A DNA stretch of 64,000 nucleotides. It comes from Streptococcus vestibularis (GTDB lineage Bacteria > Bacillota > Bacilli > Lactobacillales > Streptococcaceae). Location of the stretch: assembly GCA_010604095.1 (NCBI GenBank), contig JAABLG010000005.1, forward strand, positions 62,001-126,000, given 5' to 3'. The translations under genes and the position numbers were made by a program. The stretch's first letter is position 1; each line of letters starts with the position of its first letter. Below are positions 8,515 through 15,632 of the stretch, in pieces. Under the pieces are notes generated by a model. It saw nothing but the letters and a program-made list of their open reading frames with translations, did not search any database and had not been told where the DNA came from.

Positions 8515-8928
8515 GTGGAAATAATTTCAATTGGATTGACAGTTTATTTTGAAGATGGATTTTGGCATGGTTTGTTCGAACAAGTGTATCTAGAAACTTA
8601 TCAAGTTTGTCGTGTGACATTTGGTCAGAAGCCAAAAGATGATGAAATTCTAGAGATCTTACAGACTCAGTTTACTCAATTATCTTTTAGTCCAGAAGCT
8701 ATAGTTAAGCAACATGTAAAAGTCAAGAATCCTAAACGATTACAGCGAATGGTGAAGAAACAAGTAAATCAGAAAGTTTCTTCCAAGTCGAAAGAACTAT
8801 TGCAGTTGCAGTATGAGGAAAGGAAAAAGATTTCAAAACATCAATCTAGTGTCCAAAAGCAATTGCTCAAACAAGAGAAATTTGAACGCAAACAGCAAAA
8901 ACGAAGAGAGAAGCACAAAGGTCACTAG
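8515..8928 (+). CDS. yjdF: YjdF family protein (DUF2992)
   Basis: A 137-residue protein starting with GTG behind a strong AAGGAGGTG site. The N-terminal half includes LTVYFEDGFWHGLFE and the conserved FGQKPKDDEILEI and NPKRLQRMVKKQVNQK blocks of YjdF. The C-terminal third is a very basic, Lys/Gln-rich helix. Its biochemical role is unknown. The family is regulated by a riboswitch for azaaromatics, suggesting a role in handling toxic heterocycles. It forms a single-gene unit, bounded by a promoter-leader and a strong terminator. Confidence 0.87.
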   Translation: MEIISIGLTVYFEDGFWHGLFEQVYLETYQVCRVTFGQKPKDDEILEILQTQFTQLSFSPEAIVKQHVKVKNPKRLQRMVKKQVNQKVSSKSKELLQLQYEERKKISKHQSSVQKQLLKQEKFERKQQKRREKHKGH

Positions 8929-8951
8929 TGACTTTCTCTTTCATAAAATAG

Positions 8952-8985
8952 AACAGCTCTTTTCGTATAAAAAGAGCTGTTTTTA
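8952..8985 (+). terminator. Strong terminator after yjdF
   Basis: AACAGCTCTTTT and AAAAGAGCTGTT form a perfect 12-bp stem with a 6-nt loop, followed by T-rich sequence. Confidence 0.92.
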
Positions 8986-9027
8986 CTTGTGTTGAAAATT
9001 CCTTTTGTATATAGATTCCTAATAAAC

Positions 9028-9333
9028 CTACTTGTCGTCAAAAGATTTACTGACGATAGTTTCAAATTCTGGACAATATTTACTTGCCTCAAATTCAATA
9101 ATCTCATATTGAGCAATCTCATTTTGATAGAATGGATCGTGTGTAATGATTTCTTGAACGGCTTCTTTATTTTTAGCTCTCATGAGAATGATACCGCCAG
9201 TTCTTGGATTTTTTCTTCCAGATGCGATAAAATGACCTTTTGTATAATACTGATTTAAAAAATCTATGTGTTTTTCTAAGAATTTTTCAACTGTATCAAG
9301 GGGCTTAATATAGGTAAGATTTACAATAAACAT
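9028..9333 (-). CDS. YciI family protein
   Basis: A 101-residue protein with the YciI (dimeric alpha-beta barrel) fold: MFIVNLTYIKPLD at the start, a HIDFLNQYYTKGHFIASGRKNPRTGGIIL core, and EIITHDPFYQNEIAQYEIIEFE. The His and Asp typical of the YciI pocket are present (HIDFL and THDPF). Members include a chlorohydroquinone-processing enzyme, but most are uncharacterised. It is divergent from the HxlR regulator with an 87-nt shared gap, so control by that regulator is likely. Confidence 0.8.
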   Translation of the reverse strand: MFIVNLTYIKPLDTVEKFLEKHIDFLNQYYTKGHFIASGRKNPRTGGIILMRAKNKEAVQEIITHDPFYQNEIAQYEIIEFEASKYCPEFETIVSKSFDDK

Positions 9334-9420
9334 AAGTGACTCCTTTAAAATGAATGATAAATAGATTATAATACTCTACAAATAAATTGAATAGTAGGCA
9401 CATTTTTGTAAGGAGAAAAA

Positions 9421-9738
9421 ATGTTAACAAATAAAAAATGGAATTGCAGTATGTCTCGGGTATTAGATGTGGTTGGTGGGAAATGGAGAATGAATATATT
9501 ATGGATTATAAATAAGCATAAGAAAGTTCGTTTCAATCAATTGAGAAGAGAAGTTGAAGGGATTACAACTATCAGTTTGACACGTGGACTAGATGTTTTA
9601 ATAGAGAAGCAATTGGTTGAAAAATATGATTATGAGTCTATGCCACTTCATACAGAATATGAGCTGACAGAAAAAGGCAAGTCACTAATGCCGATTTTAA
9701 GGGACTTGAATCAATGGGGTAAAGAATGGCTGCAATAA
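9421..9738 (+). CDS. HxlR-family winged-helix regulator
   Basis: A 105-residue single-domain regulator. The family pattern is clear: WNCSMSRVLDVVGGKWRMNILW, the FNQLRREVEGITTISLTRGLDVL recognition helix region, and the TEYELTEKGKSL wing. A conserved N-terminal Cys (residue 9) is the position used for thiol or quinone sensing in YodB/HypR-type members. The ATG follows AAGGAG. The gap to the divergent yciI contains a TATAAT (around 9366) and probably its operator. Confidence 0.88.
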   Translation: MLTNKKWNCSMSRVLDVVGGKWRMNILWIINKHKKVRFNQLRREVEGITTISLTRGLDVLIEKQLVEKYDYESMPLHTEYELTEKGKSLMPILRDLNQWGKEWLQ

Positions 9739-9768
9739 ATTTGTCCTCATTTTTATCTCTCCCATCTC

Positions 9769-9796
9769 ACCACTTGGACTCTCATTTTGACCACTT
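9769..9796 (+). promoter_or_regulatory. Direct repeat with 21-bp periodicity: candidate LytTR operator
   Basis: ACCACTT occurs at 9769-9775 and 9790-9796, start-to-start 21 bp, i.e. two helical turns. LytTR-domain regulators bind short direct repeats at this spacing. The repeats precede the ABC operon that encodes a LytTR regulator, and an extended -10-like TGCTAGACT (9829-9837) lies 42 bp from the second repeat to the hexamer. No footprint is known to me for this site. Confidence 0.6.
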
Positions 9797-9802
9797 ATCC
9801 CA

Positions 9803-9829
9803 AAAGGCCGTTTTTTAAACGGCTTTTTT
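9803..9829 (+). terminator. Terminator of hxlR
   Basis: AAGGCCGTTT and AAACGGCTTTTTT form a hairpin with a T6 tail. It lies between the candidate LytTR operator and the -10 of the next operon. Confidence 0.75.
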
Positions 9830-9861
9830 GCTAGACTGGTTCTATCAAAAGGAGAGAGAAC

Positions 9862-10728
9862 ATGATATTACAAGCTAAAAACATAAGCAAACGTTACGGA
9901 AATCATCTTGCCGTGGATAATATTCACTTACAATTTAAAAGAGGGACGTTCAATGCGATTCTAGGTCCGAACGGGGCCGGCAAATCGACGACAATTTCCA
10001 TGTTGATTGGTTTGAAGCAACCAACGCAAGGCGAAATTATCTATGAACCCGGTACTAAAATTGGAGTGGTCTTCCAAACCAGTGTTTTAGATGAGATGCT
10101 GACGGTTAGGGAAAATCTGATTATTCGTGCTAAACAGTATAAAGGTCTTAAACCTAATCGTGTGTCAGATCTCATTGATCAATTAGGTCTATCAGCCTTC
10201 CAAAAACAAAAATACGGGACGCTTTCAGGTGGCCAAAAGCGTCGGGTTGACATTGCGCGTGCACTTCTCTCACAACCAGATATTTTATTCTTGGATGAGC
10301 CAACAACGGGTTTGGATATCCAAACTCGAAAGTCTATTTGGGATTTGCTCTATCAATTGCAGAGGGAAGAGGGGATGACTGTTGTTTTGACCACGCATTA
10401 TCTTGATGAAGCAGATGAAGCTGATCAGATTTATATTGTGGACCATGGAAAAGTGATTGCTCAAGGATCGGCATTAGATATTAAGAGTCAGTATGCAAAA
10501 AACATCTTGAAGATTCGCTTCAAGGAGAGACAGCAGATAGAAAGTCTCAAATCTTTGGGAATGTCAGTAGAGCAACAAAGTCAATTGGAGTATGTTCTTC
10601 AACCCGAGAGTGAAAGGGAAGCCATTGATTACCTGGCGCAAGTTAGAGATAAAATAGCCCATTTTGAGTTTCGTCCAGGGACCATGGATGATGCCTTTAT
10701 TGCACTTACAGGAAGGGAGGTTCGCTAA
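9862..10728 (+). CDS. ABC transporter ATP-binding protein (DrrA/CcmA type)
   Basis: A 288-residue ATPase of a two-component ABC-2 exporter. Walker A is GPNGAGKST (about residues 38-46), the Q-loop is VVFQTS, the signature is LSGGQKRR, Walker B is ILFLDEPTTGLD and the H-loop is TTHYLDEADEAD. The C-terminal extension ends with the TMDDAFIALTGREVR element seen in drug/bacteriocin-type exporters. It begins after a strong AAGGAGAGA site and overlaps the permease start by one base (TAATG). It is the first gene of a four-gene operon with a LytTR regulator and DUF3021 protein. Confidence 0.9.
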   Translation: MILQAKNISKRYGNHLAVDNIHLQFKRGTFNAILGPNGAGKSTTISMLIGLKQPTQGEIIYEPGTKIGVVFQTSVLDEMLTVRENLIIRAKQYKGLKPNRVSDLIDQLGLSAFQKQKYGTLSGGQKRRVDIARALLSQPDILFLDEPTTGLDIQTRKSIWDLLYQLQREEGMTVVLTTHYLDEADEADQIYIVDHGKVIAQGSALDIKSQYAKNILKIRFKERQQIESLKSLGMSVEQQSQLEYVLQPESEREAIDYLAQVRDKIAHFEFRPGTMDDAFIALTGREVR

Positions 10729-11570
10729 TGCTAGCCTTACTAAAGCGGAATTTTTTATTGTATTTTAGGAATCTTTCAGGGGTTTTCTTCTCCCTGTTGG
10801 GAGCCTTGATTTCCTTTATTCTCTATATTATTTTTCTTCAAAAGAATCTAACAGATGCCTGGGCTCAGCTTCCCAATAGTGGTCCTTTGTTAAATAATTG
10901 GCTGATGAGTGGGACGCTGGCTGTGACAGGGATTACGACAAGTCTGGCTGCCCTGACTCAGTTAGTAAAGGACCGTGAACATCAAGTAGATCAGGATCTT
11001 TATTTATCGGATCAAGGAAAGTGGCGGTTAGCATTTTCGTATCAAACGAGTGCAATCATCATTTCTTTTTCCATGCAGATCCTTATGTATGTGCTGATGT
11101 GTGGCTATTTTAGAGAAGTTCCAACCTTATCTCTATTACCTGAAGTGCTCCTCATTATGCTCCTTAGTAGCCTACTTTCTAGCTTAGTGAATGCCATTTT
11201 TGTTCACTTTTTCCAATCAGTAGATAGTCTTGGAAAGTTTGCGACCATAGTGGGTACAGCTTCCGGTTTTTTGGTAGGGACTTATGTACCTTTGGGCGTT
11301 CTACCTAATTTTGCTCAACTACTAATGAAATCTACCCCAGCAACTTATATTGCTGCACTTTATCGGCAAGTCCTCATGAATGAAACATTAAGTGAGACCT
11401 TTAAAGGTCAAGATGATCTTCGCCAAGAGTTCCAAGAGAAAATGGGTGTTCAACTCAAGTGGCAAGAGTTGTTGACAAAGGAAAATACTTACTTTATAGT
11501 GTTAGGAGGTATTCTTCTAGTAGGCATTCTTTGGGCTGTTTTAGTGAAAAAGTCTAGTAAGAAAAAATAA
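10728..11570 (+). CDS. ABC-2 type permease
   Basis: A 280-residue membrane protein with about six hydrophobic segments, typical of an ABC-2 permease: FFSLLGALISFILYIIFL, a central LLIMLLSSLLSSLVNAIF region, VGTASGFLVGTYVPLGVLP and a C-terminal FIVLGGILLVGILWAVL. It pairs with the preceding ATPase. The substrate is unknown. Relatives include drug and peptide exporters, and linkage to a LytTR regulatory pair suggests peptide export or self-protection (inference). Confidence 0.87.
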   Translation: MLALLKRNFLLYFRNLSGVFFSLLGALISFILYIIFLQKNLTDAWAQLPNSGPLLNNWLMSGTLAVTGITTSLAALTQLVKDREHQVDQDLYLSDQGKWRLAFSYQTSAIIISFSMQILMYVLMCGYFREVPTLSLLPEVLLIMLLSSLLSSLVNAIFVHFFQSVDSLGKFATIVGTASGFLVGTYVPLGVLPNFAQLLMKSTPATYIAALYRQVLMNETLSETFKGQDDLRQEFQEKMGVQLKWQELLTKENTYFIVLGGILLVGILWAVLVKKSSKKK

Positions 11571-11588
11571 GTGAGAGTTGGAATAGGA

Positions 11589-12044
11589 ATGAAACTTCGT
11601 TTTGAAGAAAAATCAGATATTTCGACAAAGGACCCCTGTGTGGTTATCCAAGCAGAGCGATTGTCTGATCAAGCACGAGAGGTAATGGATTACCTCGAAC
11701 AATTTTCAGTTGTAAATCAAGTGGTGATTCCTATTAAAACGGATGATCATTTGGTTATGGTAAAAATTGATGACATTATCCTAGCTGAAATTGATAAGAA
11801 TGTGTTAACGATTTATACAATAGACAAAACCTATACGATGAAAGAGACACTGACAAACTTTCAGCATCGCATCAATCGTCGAAGTTTTTTACAGATATCA
11901 CGTCATGCTGTTATGAATATAGACCATTTGGAATCCCTATCGGATAGTTTTTCTGGCAATATGATGGCAAAAATGACAGGTGGTGTTAAGTCTAGTGTCA
12001 GCCGAAAATATGTCAAATCCTTGATGGATTATTTAGGGGTCTAG
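11589..12044 (+). CDS. LytTR-domain transcriptional regulator
   Basis: A regulator of about 151 residues, from the ATG at 11589. A GTG 18 nt earlier is possible but lies directly on the permease stop. The C-terminal half is a LytTR DNA-binding domain: IKTDDHLVMVKIDDIILAEID, the YTMKETLTNFQHRINRRSFLQISRHAVMN core and the final SRKYVKSLMDYLGV. There is no receiver domain. This is the streptococcal LytTR regulatory system layout, in which the next gene encodes a membrane protein that restrains the regulator (BrsRM and HdrRM in S. mutans are the described examples). Confidence 0.88.
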   Translation: MKLRFEEKSDISTKDPCVVIQAERLSDQAREVMDYLEQFSVVNQVVIPIKTDDHLVMVKIDDIILAEIDKNVLTIYTIDKTYTMKETLTNFQHRINRRSFLQISRHAVMNIDHLESLSDSFSGNMMAKMTGGVKSSVSRKYVKSLMDYLGV

Positions 12045-12053
12045 GAGGAACCT

Positions 12054-12479
12054 ATGAAACGTTTTATTGCTTATTTTGTATCCGGCGTGAGAACGGGATC
12101 GTTCTTCTATCTTACCCTCCTTTTACTAGGTCAATTATTTCCCCAGATTATCTATCCAAAAGTTAGTATGGGAAATATTTTAGCCCTCTTTATGATGAGT
12201 GGCTTAATGGGGATGCTCTCGTGGATTTTGGAAGACCTTGACCGTATGTCCTACAGACTTAGAGTAATCTTGCATTTCTTGTTGACGGCGATTGTACTGA
12301 TAGGGACTTGTCTAATAGCGGGTTGGATTGATGCTGTGCTGAATCCTATCCTATGGATTGTCTTCATTTCCGTTTATATTATTATCTGGCTTTACCTCAT
12401 TTGGCAAATGCATATGAGAACCCAACGTATTAACCAAGCCTTATTACATCGTCGAAGCCAGAAAAAGAAAGAAAAGTAA
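12054..12479 (+). CDS. DUF3021 membrane protein, probable LytTR antagonist
   Basis: A 141-residue protein with four predicted membrane segments (FFYLTLLLLGQLF, ILALFMMSGLMGMLSWIL, VILHFLLTAIVLIGTCLI, WIVFISVYIIIWLYLIW) and a basic cytoplasmic tail ending RRSQKKKEK. It matches the DUF3021 pattern that follows LytTR genes. It starts 9 nt after the LytTR stop with AGGAGG. In described systems the membrane partner inhibits the regulator; that role is inferred here from context. Confidence 0.85.
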   Translation: MKRFIAYFVSGVRTGSFFYLTLLLLGQLFPQIIYPKVSMGNILALFMMSGLMGMLSWILEDLDRMSYRLRVILHFLLTAIVLIGTCLIAGWIDAVLNPILWIVFISVYIIIWLYLIWQMHMRTQRINQALLHRRSQKKKEK

Positions 12480-12517
12480 GAAATTGTACGAACTTCAAAA
12501 AAAGACTCTTTTGCCCC

Positions 12518-12548
12518 TTGACCCTCACGCGACGTCATAGCCTATACT
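12518..12548 (+). promoter_or_regulatory. MerR-type promoter with 19-bp spacer
   Basis: TTGACC (12518-12523) and TATACT (12543-12548) are separated by 19 bp, the overlong spacing typical of promoters activated by MerR-family regulators. The spacer holds an imperfect dyad (CTCACG / CGTCATAG). It precedes the MerR-family gene, indicating autoregulation. Confidence 0.78.
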
Positions 12549-12569
12549 CTTAATCAGAGAGGAGTTCTA

Positions 12570-13280
12570 ATGAAATCTGTAAAAGAAGTGAGCCAACTAT
12601 CAGGTGTCAGTGTGCGCACCCTTCATTATTATGACGAAATTGATTTGCTGAAACCGTCAGTTGTGGCTGAGAATGGTTACCGTTACTATAATCGCGATGC
12701 GGTTGTCCGTTTGCAAGAAATCTTGCTTTACCGTGAGTTAGACTTTCCTCTCAAAAAAATTAAGGAAATCGTAGGTCAAGCAGGCTATGATAAAGTCCAA
12801 GCGCTTAAGGATCAAATCAAGCTTTTAGAGCTGAAAAAGTCCCGTTTAGAAGCCGTCATAGCTCATGCTAAGGCCTTACAAATGGAGGAAGAAGAAATGT
12901 CATTTGAAGCATTTGATCAAAAAGCTGTGGAAGCATTTCAGGAAGAAGCTCAGGCTAGATGGGGTCAGACAGAAGCTTATCAAGCTTTTGCGGCTAAGGG
13001 GGAAGAGTCCTTCCCTGAAGTTACCAAAGAGATGACTGCAATCATGTCTACCTTTGGACAGCTCAAGGAGTCTAATCCTAATGACAATAGTGTTCAGGAG
13101 CAAGTAAAGGTGCTACAAGATTATATTAGTCAGCATTTTTATCCATGTGACCAAACGGTATTAGCTGGTCTAGGTCAGATGTACCAAACAGATAATCGCT
13201 TTTCTAGCTTTATCGATAAAGTCGGAGGACCAGGTACTGCAGTCTTCCTTGCAGAAGCCATTCGTATTTATTGTCAATAA
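12570..13280 (+). CDS. MerR-family regulator with TipAS-like antibiotic-binding domain
   Basis: A 236-residue regulator. The N-terminal MerR HTH includes VKEVSQLSGVSVRTLHYYDEIDLLKPS and NGYRYYN. A dimerisation coiled coil follows (LKDQIKLLELKKSRLEAVIAH). The C-terminal domain (about 120-236) resembles TipAS, which binds thiopeptides and other multi-ring drugs in streptomycetes. There is no adjacent efflux gene under the same promoter, since a terminator follows at once, so it may mainly control itself as a drug-binding protein. Confidence 0.86.
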   Translation: MKSVKEVSQLSGVSVRTLHYYDEIDLLKPSVVAENGYRYYNRDAVVRLQEILLYRELDFPLKKIKEIVGQAGYDKVQALKDQIKLLELKKSRLEAVIAHAKALQMEEEEMSFEAFDQKAVEAFQEEAQARWGQTEAYQAFAAKGEESFPEVTKEMTAIMSTFGQLKESNPNDNSVQEQVKVLQDYISQHFYPCDQTVLAGLGQMYQTDNRFSSFIDKVGGPGTAVFLAEAIRIYCQ

Positions 13281-13289
13281 ACTAAAGCC

Positions 13290-13320
13290 AAAGCCAAAGT
13301 CTTAGGGACTTTGGCTTTTT
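13290..13320 (+). terminator. Terminator of the MerR gene
   Basis: AAAGCCAAAGTC and GACTTTGGCTTT form a perfect 12-bp stem with a TTAGG loop and a T-run. Confidence 0.92.
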
Positions 13321-13329
13321 CTCATGCCA

Positions 13330-13376
13330 TAGTGACATTTATGTCACTATTTTTATAATCATTTAATGTTTATAAT
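13330..13376 (+). promoter_or_regulatory. ComR-box promoter of the 13.5-kb ABC exporter
   Basis: The box TAGTGACATTTATGTCACTA (13330-13349) has 9-bp inverted arms around a TT centre. It is identical over all 20 nt to the box upstream of comS (55601-55620). A T-rich tract and then GTTTATAAT follow, with -10 TATAAT at 13371-13376. The box-to-minus-10 offset is 41 nt at both places. No -35 element is visible, as expected for a ComR-activated promoter. Confidence 0.8.
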
Positions 13377-13498
13377 TAATGTATCGTTTTAGAAGGCGAT
13401 TAGTTAAGTTTTTCTGCTATTTTGCTTGAAATTTTCTTACAGATAACCAGAGGAAATCTAATCAAAATCTAATCTAAATCAATTTTACGGAGGAAATC

Positions 13499-14182
13499 AT
13501 GTCCATTTTAACCATTGACCACATCTCAAAGTACTATAATCTCGATGGTACAAACCAAGAGCGCGCTTTGAACGATGTCACACTTGAGATTGCACCAGGC
13601 AAGATTACTGCTATCTACGGTCCATCTGGCTGTGGTAAAACCAGTCTGCTCAGTATTATTAGCGGCTTGGATAGTCATTATCAGGGAAATCTGTATTTCA
13701 AGAATCAGAACATGCGTGATTTTTCAGAGCGTGACCTGACCTATTTTAGAAAGGCCCATATTGGCTTTGTTTTTCAAAATTTCAATCTGATCCCTCATCA
13801 ATCAGTCCTTGAAAATGTCAAGATGCCTCTTTACGTTAAAAATATGACTGACAAAGAGATGGTCGAGATTGCGGCAAAAGAGCTCAATCGTCTTGGAATT
13901 GGAGGCTTTATCAAGAAAAATGTTAAGCAGCTTTCTGGTGGGCAAAAACAACGTGTGGCCATTGCCCGTGCTTTGGTCAATAATCCAGAAATGATTGTAG
14001 CGGATGAACCGACAGGTTCTCTTGATTCTCAGTCTCAGGAAAATGTTCTCGAAATTTTTAAAGAGTTAGCTGAGGCGGGCAAAACTGTGATTATCGTAAC
14101 CCATAACCCTGAAGTGGCGGATTATGCGGATGTTGTCATTAAAATGAAGGATGGTGAAGTCGTTGAAACAATCGAAAAATAA
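13499..14182 (+). CDS. ABC transporter ATP-binding protein (LolD/MacB type)
   Basis: A 227-residue ATPase of the MacB/LolD/FtsE class. Walker A is GPSGCGKTS, the Q-loop is [18 protein letters not shown], the signature is LSGGQKQR, Walker B is [12 protein letters not shown] and the H-loop is VTHNPEVA. The start has a GGAGGAAA site. It overlaps the permease gene by 32 nt. About 120 nt of untranslated leader separate it from a promoter carrying a ComR-type box, so induction during competence is predicted. The substrate is unknown. Confidence 0.9.
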   Translation: MSILTIDHISKYYNLDGTNQERALNDVTLEIAPGKITAIYGPSGCGKTSLLSIISGLDSHYQGNLYFKNQNMRDFSERDLTYFRKAHIGFVFQNFNLIPHQSVLENVKMPLYVKNMTDKEMVEIAAKELNRLGIGGFIKKNVKQLSGGQKQRVAIARALVNNPEMIVADEPTGSLDSQSQENVLEIFKELAEAGKTVIIVTHNPEVADYADVVIKMKDGEVVETIEK

Positions 14183-15452
14183 GGGGTTGACCCTCAAGCA
14201 TAAACTTAAATTGTCATTGAACAACTTTATGGAACGTAAGTGGCGTAATCTTTTGATTGCGACGGCAACTTCCATTGGTTTTATCGGTGTTTTAATTTCC
14301 TTTGGTTTGGGGAATGCTATTGTTGGTATGATTAATGACAGTACCGATGGTGGTAACATTCCATCCCAAATTCAGATTAGTCTTAGTGCTAAATCAGCAG
14401 GCAGAGGGGTTCTAAATGCGGATGATGAGAAGTTTATTCGTAGTCAGATTAAGAGTGATGACATTAAGTATTTGGAAAGTCCCTTTGGCATGAATATGAC
14501 CAGTCTTACCCTAGATGGCAAGACCGTGGATTTCAGTAAGGACCTTCCAAACTATTCTCAGGTTATCAGTCTCTACAAGAACACAAAAATATCTACATCT
14601 CGCAATGGTAAGGATAAGATTTCAGCCGGGAAACCTTTTAAATCTGCAGATGAAGAGGGCTTGACCCTTCCGATGAGCTTTGTCAAATACTACAACCAAG
14701 AAACCGGCAAGAAGCTCAAGGCTAAAGACTTTATCGGCAAAGAAATCTCAGCTCAGATTGTTGAAAATACTGCTGAGGAAACTAAAGTAGCGGATATCAA
14801 GACTAAGATTGTACGTATTGTTGATGACAGCGAGGATGCTGAAGAAAGCACTAGTTATATGCCTGCCAAACAATTGGAAGCCCTACTCAAAGAAAATGGT
14901 TTTACCAAGACAGTCTCTTACATGCTTTTGGAACTTAAGGATCCAGCCAAGACTGAGCAAGTCACTAAAAAATTGCAGAGAAACAAAAAGTACCTGGTGC
15001 TTTCTCAACGGGCCATCCTAGATGTGATTATTAAATTCATCCGTGTTATCCAGGCTCTCTTGATTATCCTTTCGTCACAAGCTATCCTAGTTTCAGCTGT
15101 TATGATTGGGATTATCATCTATATCAATATCATGCAACGCTCAAAAGAGATTGGTGTTATGAAGGCCGTAGGTTACCTTAATCGTGATGTGAAAGCCATC
15201 TTTGTTTACGAGGCCCTTTGGATCACGGGTATCTCCCTGGCTCTTGCCCTCCTTGTATCGCAGGGAGTTGGAAGCTTGGCCAATATGATTGTTTCACATT
15301 TCTACCCAAGTGTCAGCAAGGTATTTGACCTCAACCTGACATCAATTCTTATCATGTTTGGCTTCTCGCTCTTGATGGGCTATGTATCAGCCTACCTTCC
15401 AGCCCGTAAAATCAGTAAAATGGACCCTGTCGAGTCCCTAAGATATGAATAG
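14151..15452 (+). CDS. FtsX-like ABC permease (MacB class)
   Basis: A 433-residue permease with the four-segment FtsX layout. The first membrane segment follows MERKWRNLLIATATSIGF, then comes a large extracellular domain (about residues 60-290). Three C-terminal segments follow (VIQALLIILSSQAILVSAVMIGIIIY, IFVYEALWITGISLALALL, ILIMFGFSLLMGYVSAYLPA) with the typical ending ARKISKMDPVESLRYE. It pairs with the overlapping ATPase gene. Such pairs export or extract peptides or lipids, or give self-protection. The ATG at 14151 is the first choice; a later start would also preserve the membrane segment. Confidence 0.88.
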   Translation: MVKSLKQSKNKGLTLKHKLKLSLNNFMERKWRNLLIATATSIGFIGVLISFGLGNAIVGMINDSTDGGNIPSQIQISLSAKSAGRGVLNADDEKFIRSQIKSDDIKYLESPFGMNMTSLTLDGKTVDFSKDLPNYSQVISLYKNTKISTSRNGKDKISAGKPFKSADEEGLTLPMSFVKYYNQETGKKLKAKDFIGKEISAQIVENTAEETKVADIKTKIVRIVDDSEDAEESTSYMPAKQLEALLKENGFTKTVSYMLLELKDPAKTEQVTKKLQRNKKYLVLSQRAILDVIIKFIRVIQALLIILSSQAILVSAVMIGIIIYINIMQRSKEIGVMKAVGYLNRDVKAIFVYEALWITGISLALALLVSQGVGSLANMIVSHFYPSVSKVFDLNLTSILIMFGFSLLMGYVSAYLPARKISKMDPVESLRYE

Positions 15453-15457
15453 AAATG

Positions 15458-15487
15458 AAGAGTAGTTCACCAAGACTACTCTTTTTT
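15458..15487 (+). terminator. Terminator of the ABC exporter operon
   Basis: AAGAGTAGT and ACTACTCTT flank an 8-nt loop and are followed by a T6 tail. Confidence 0.88.
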
Positions 15488-15565
15488 AATATACAAACAT
15501 TAGAAAAATTTGAAAATCCAAATAATAATTAACTTTCTGAAAAGTGGAGACAATTGCCCAAAAAT

Positions 15566-15574
15566 GCTATAATA
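15566..15574 (+). promoter_or_regulatory. Extended -10 promoter of pncB-nadE
   Basis: TGCTATAAT lies 58 nt before the pncB start, in the same AAAAATGCTATAATAG context as the leuS promoter. Confidence 0.75.
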
Positions 15575-15632
15575 GTCGCATGTAAAAGCTATTGACAACA
15601 AAATGAAGCACCGATTAGATTGGAGAAATTCT

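Noticed and set aside
13379..13429. 16-codon frame (MYRFRRRLVKFF...) directly after the ComR-type promoter, looking like a short basic-hydrophobic peptide
   Set aside because: Its ATG lies 3 nt after the -10 and before the expected transcript start, and it has no Shine-Dalgarno.
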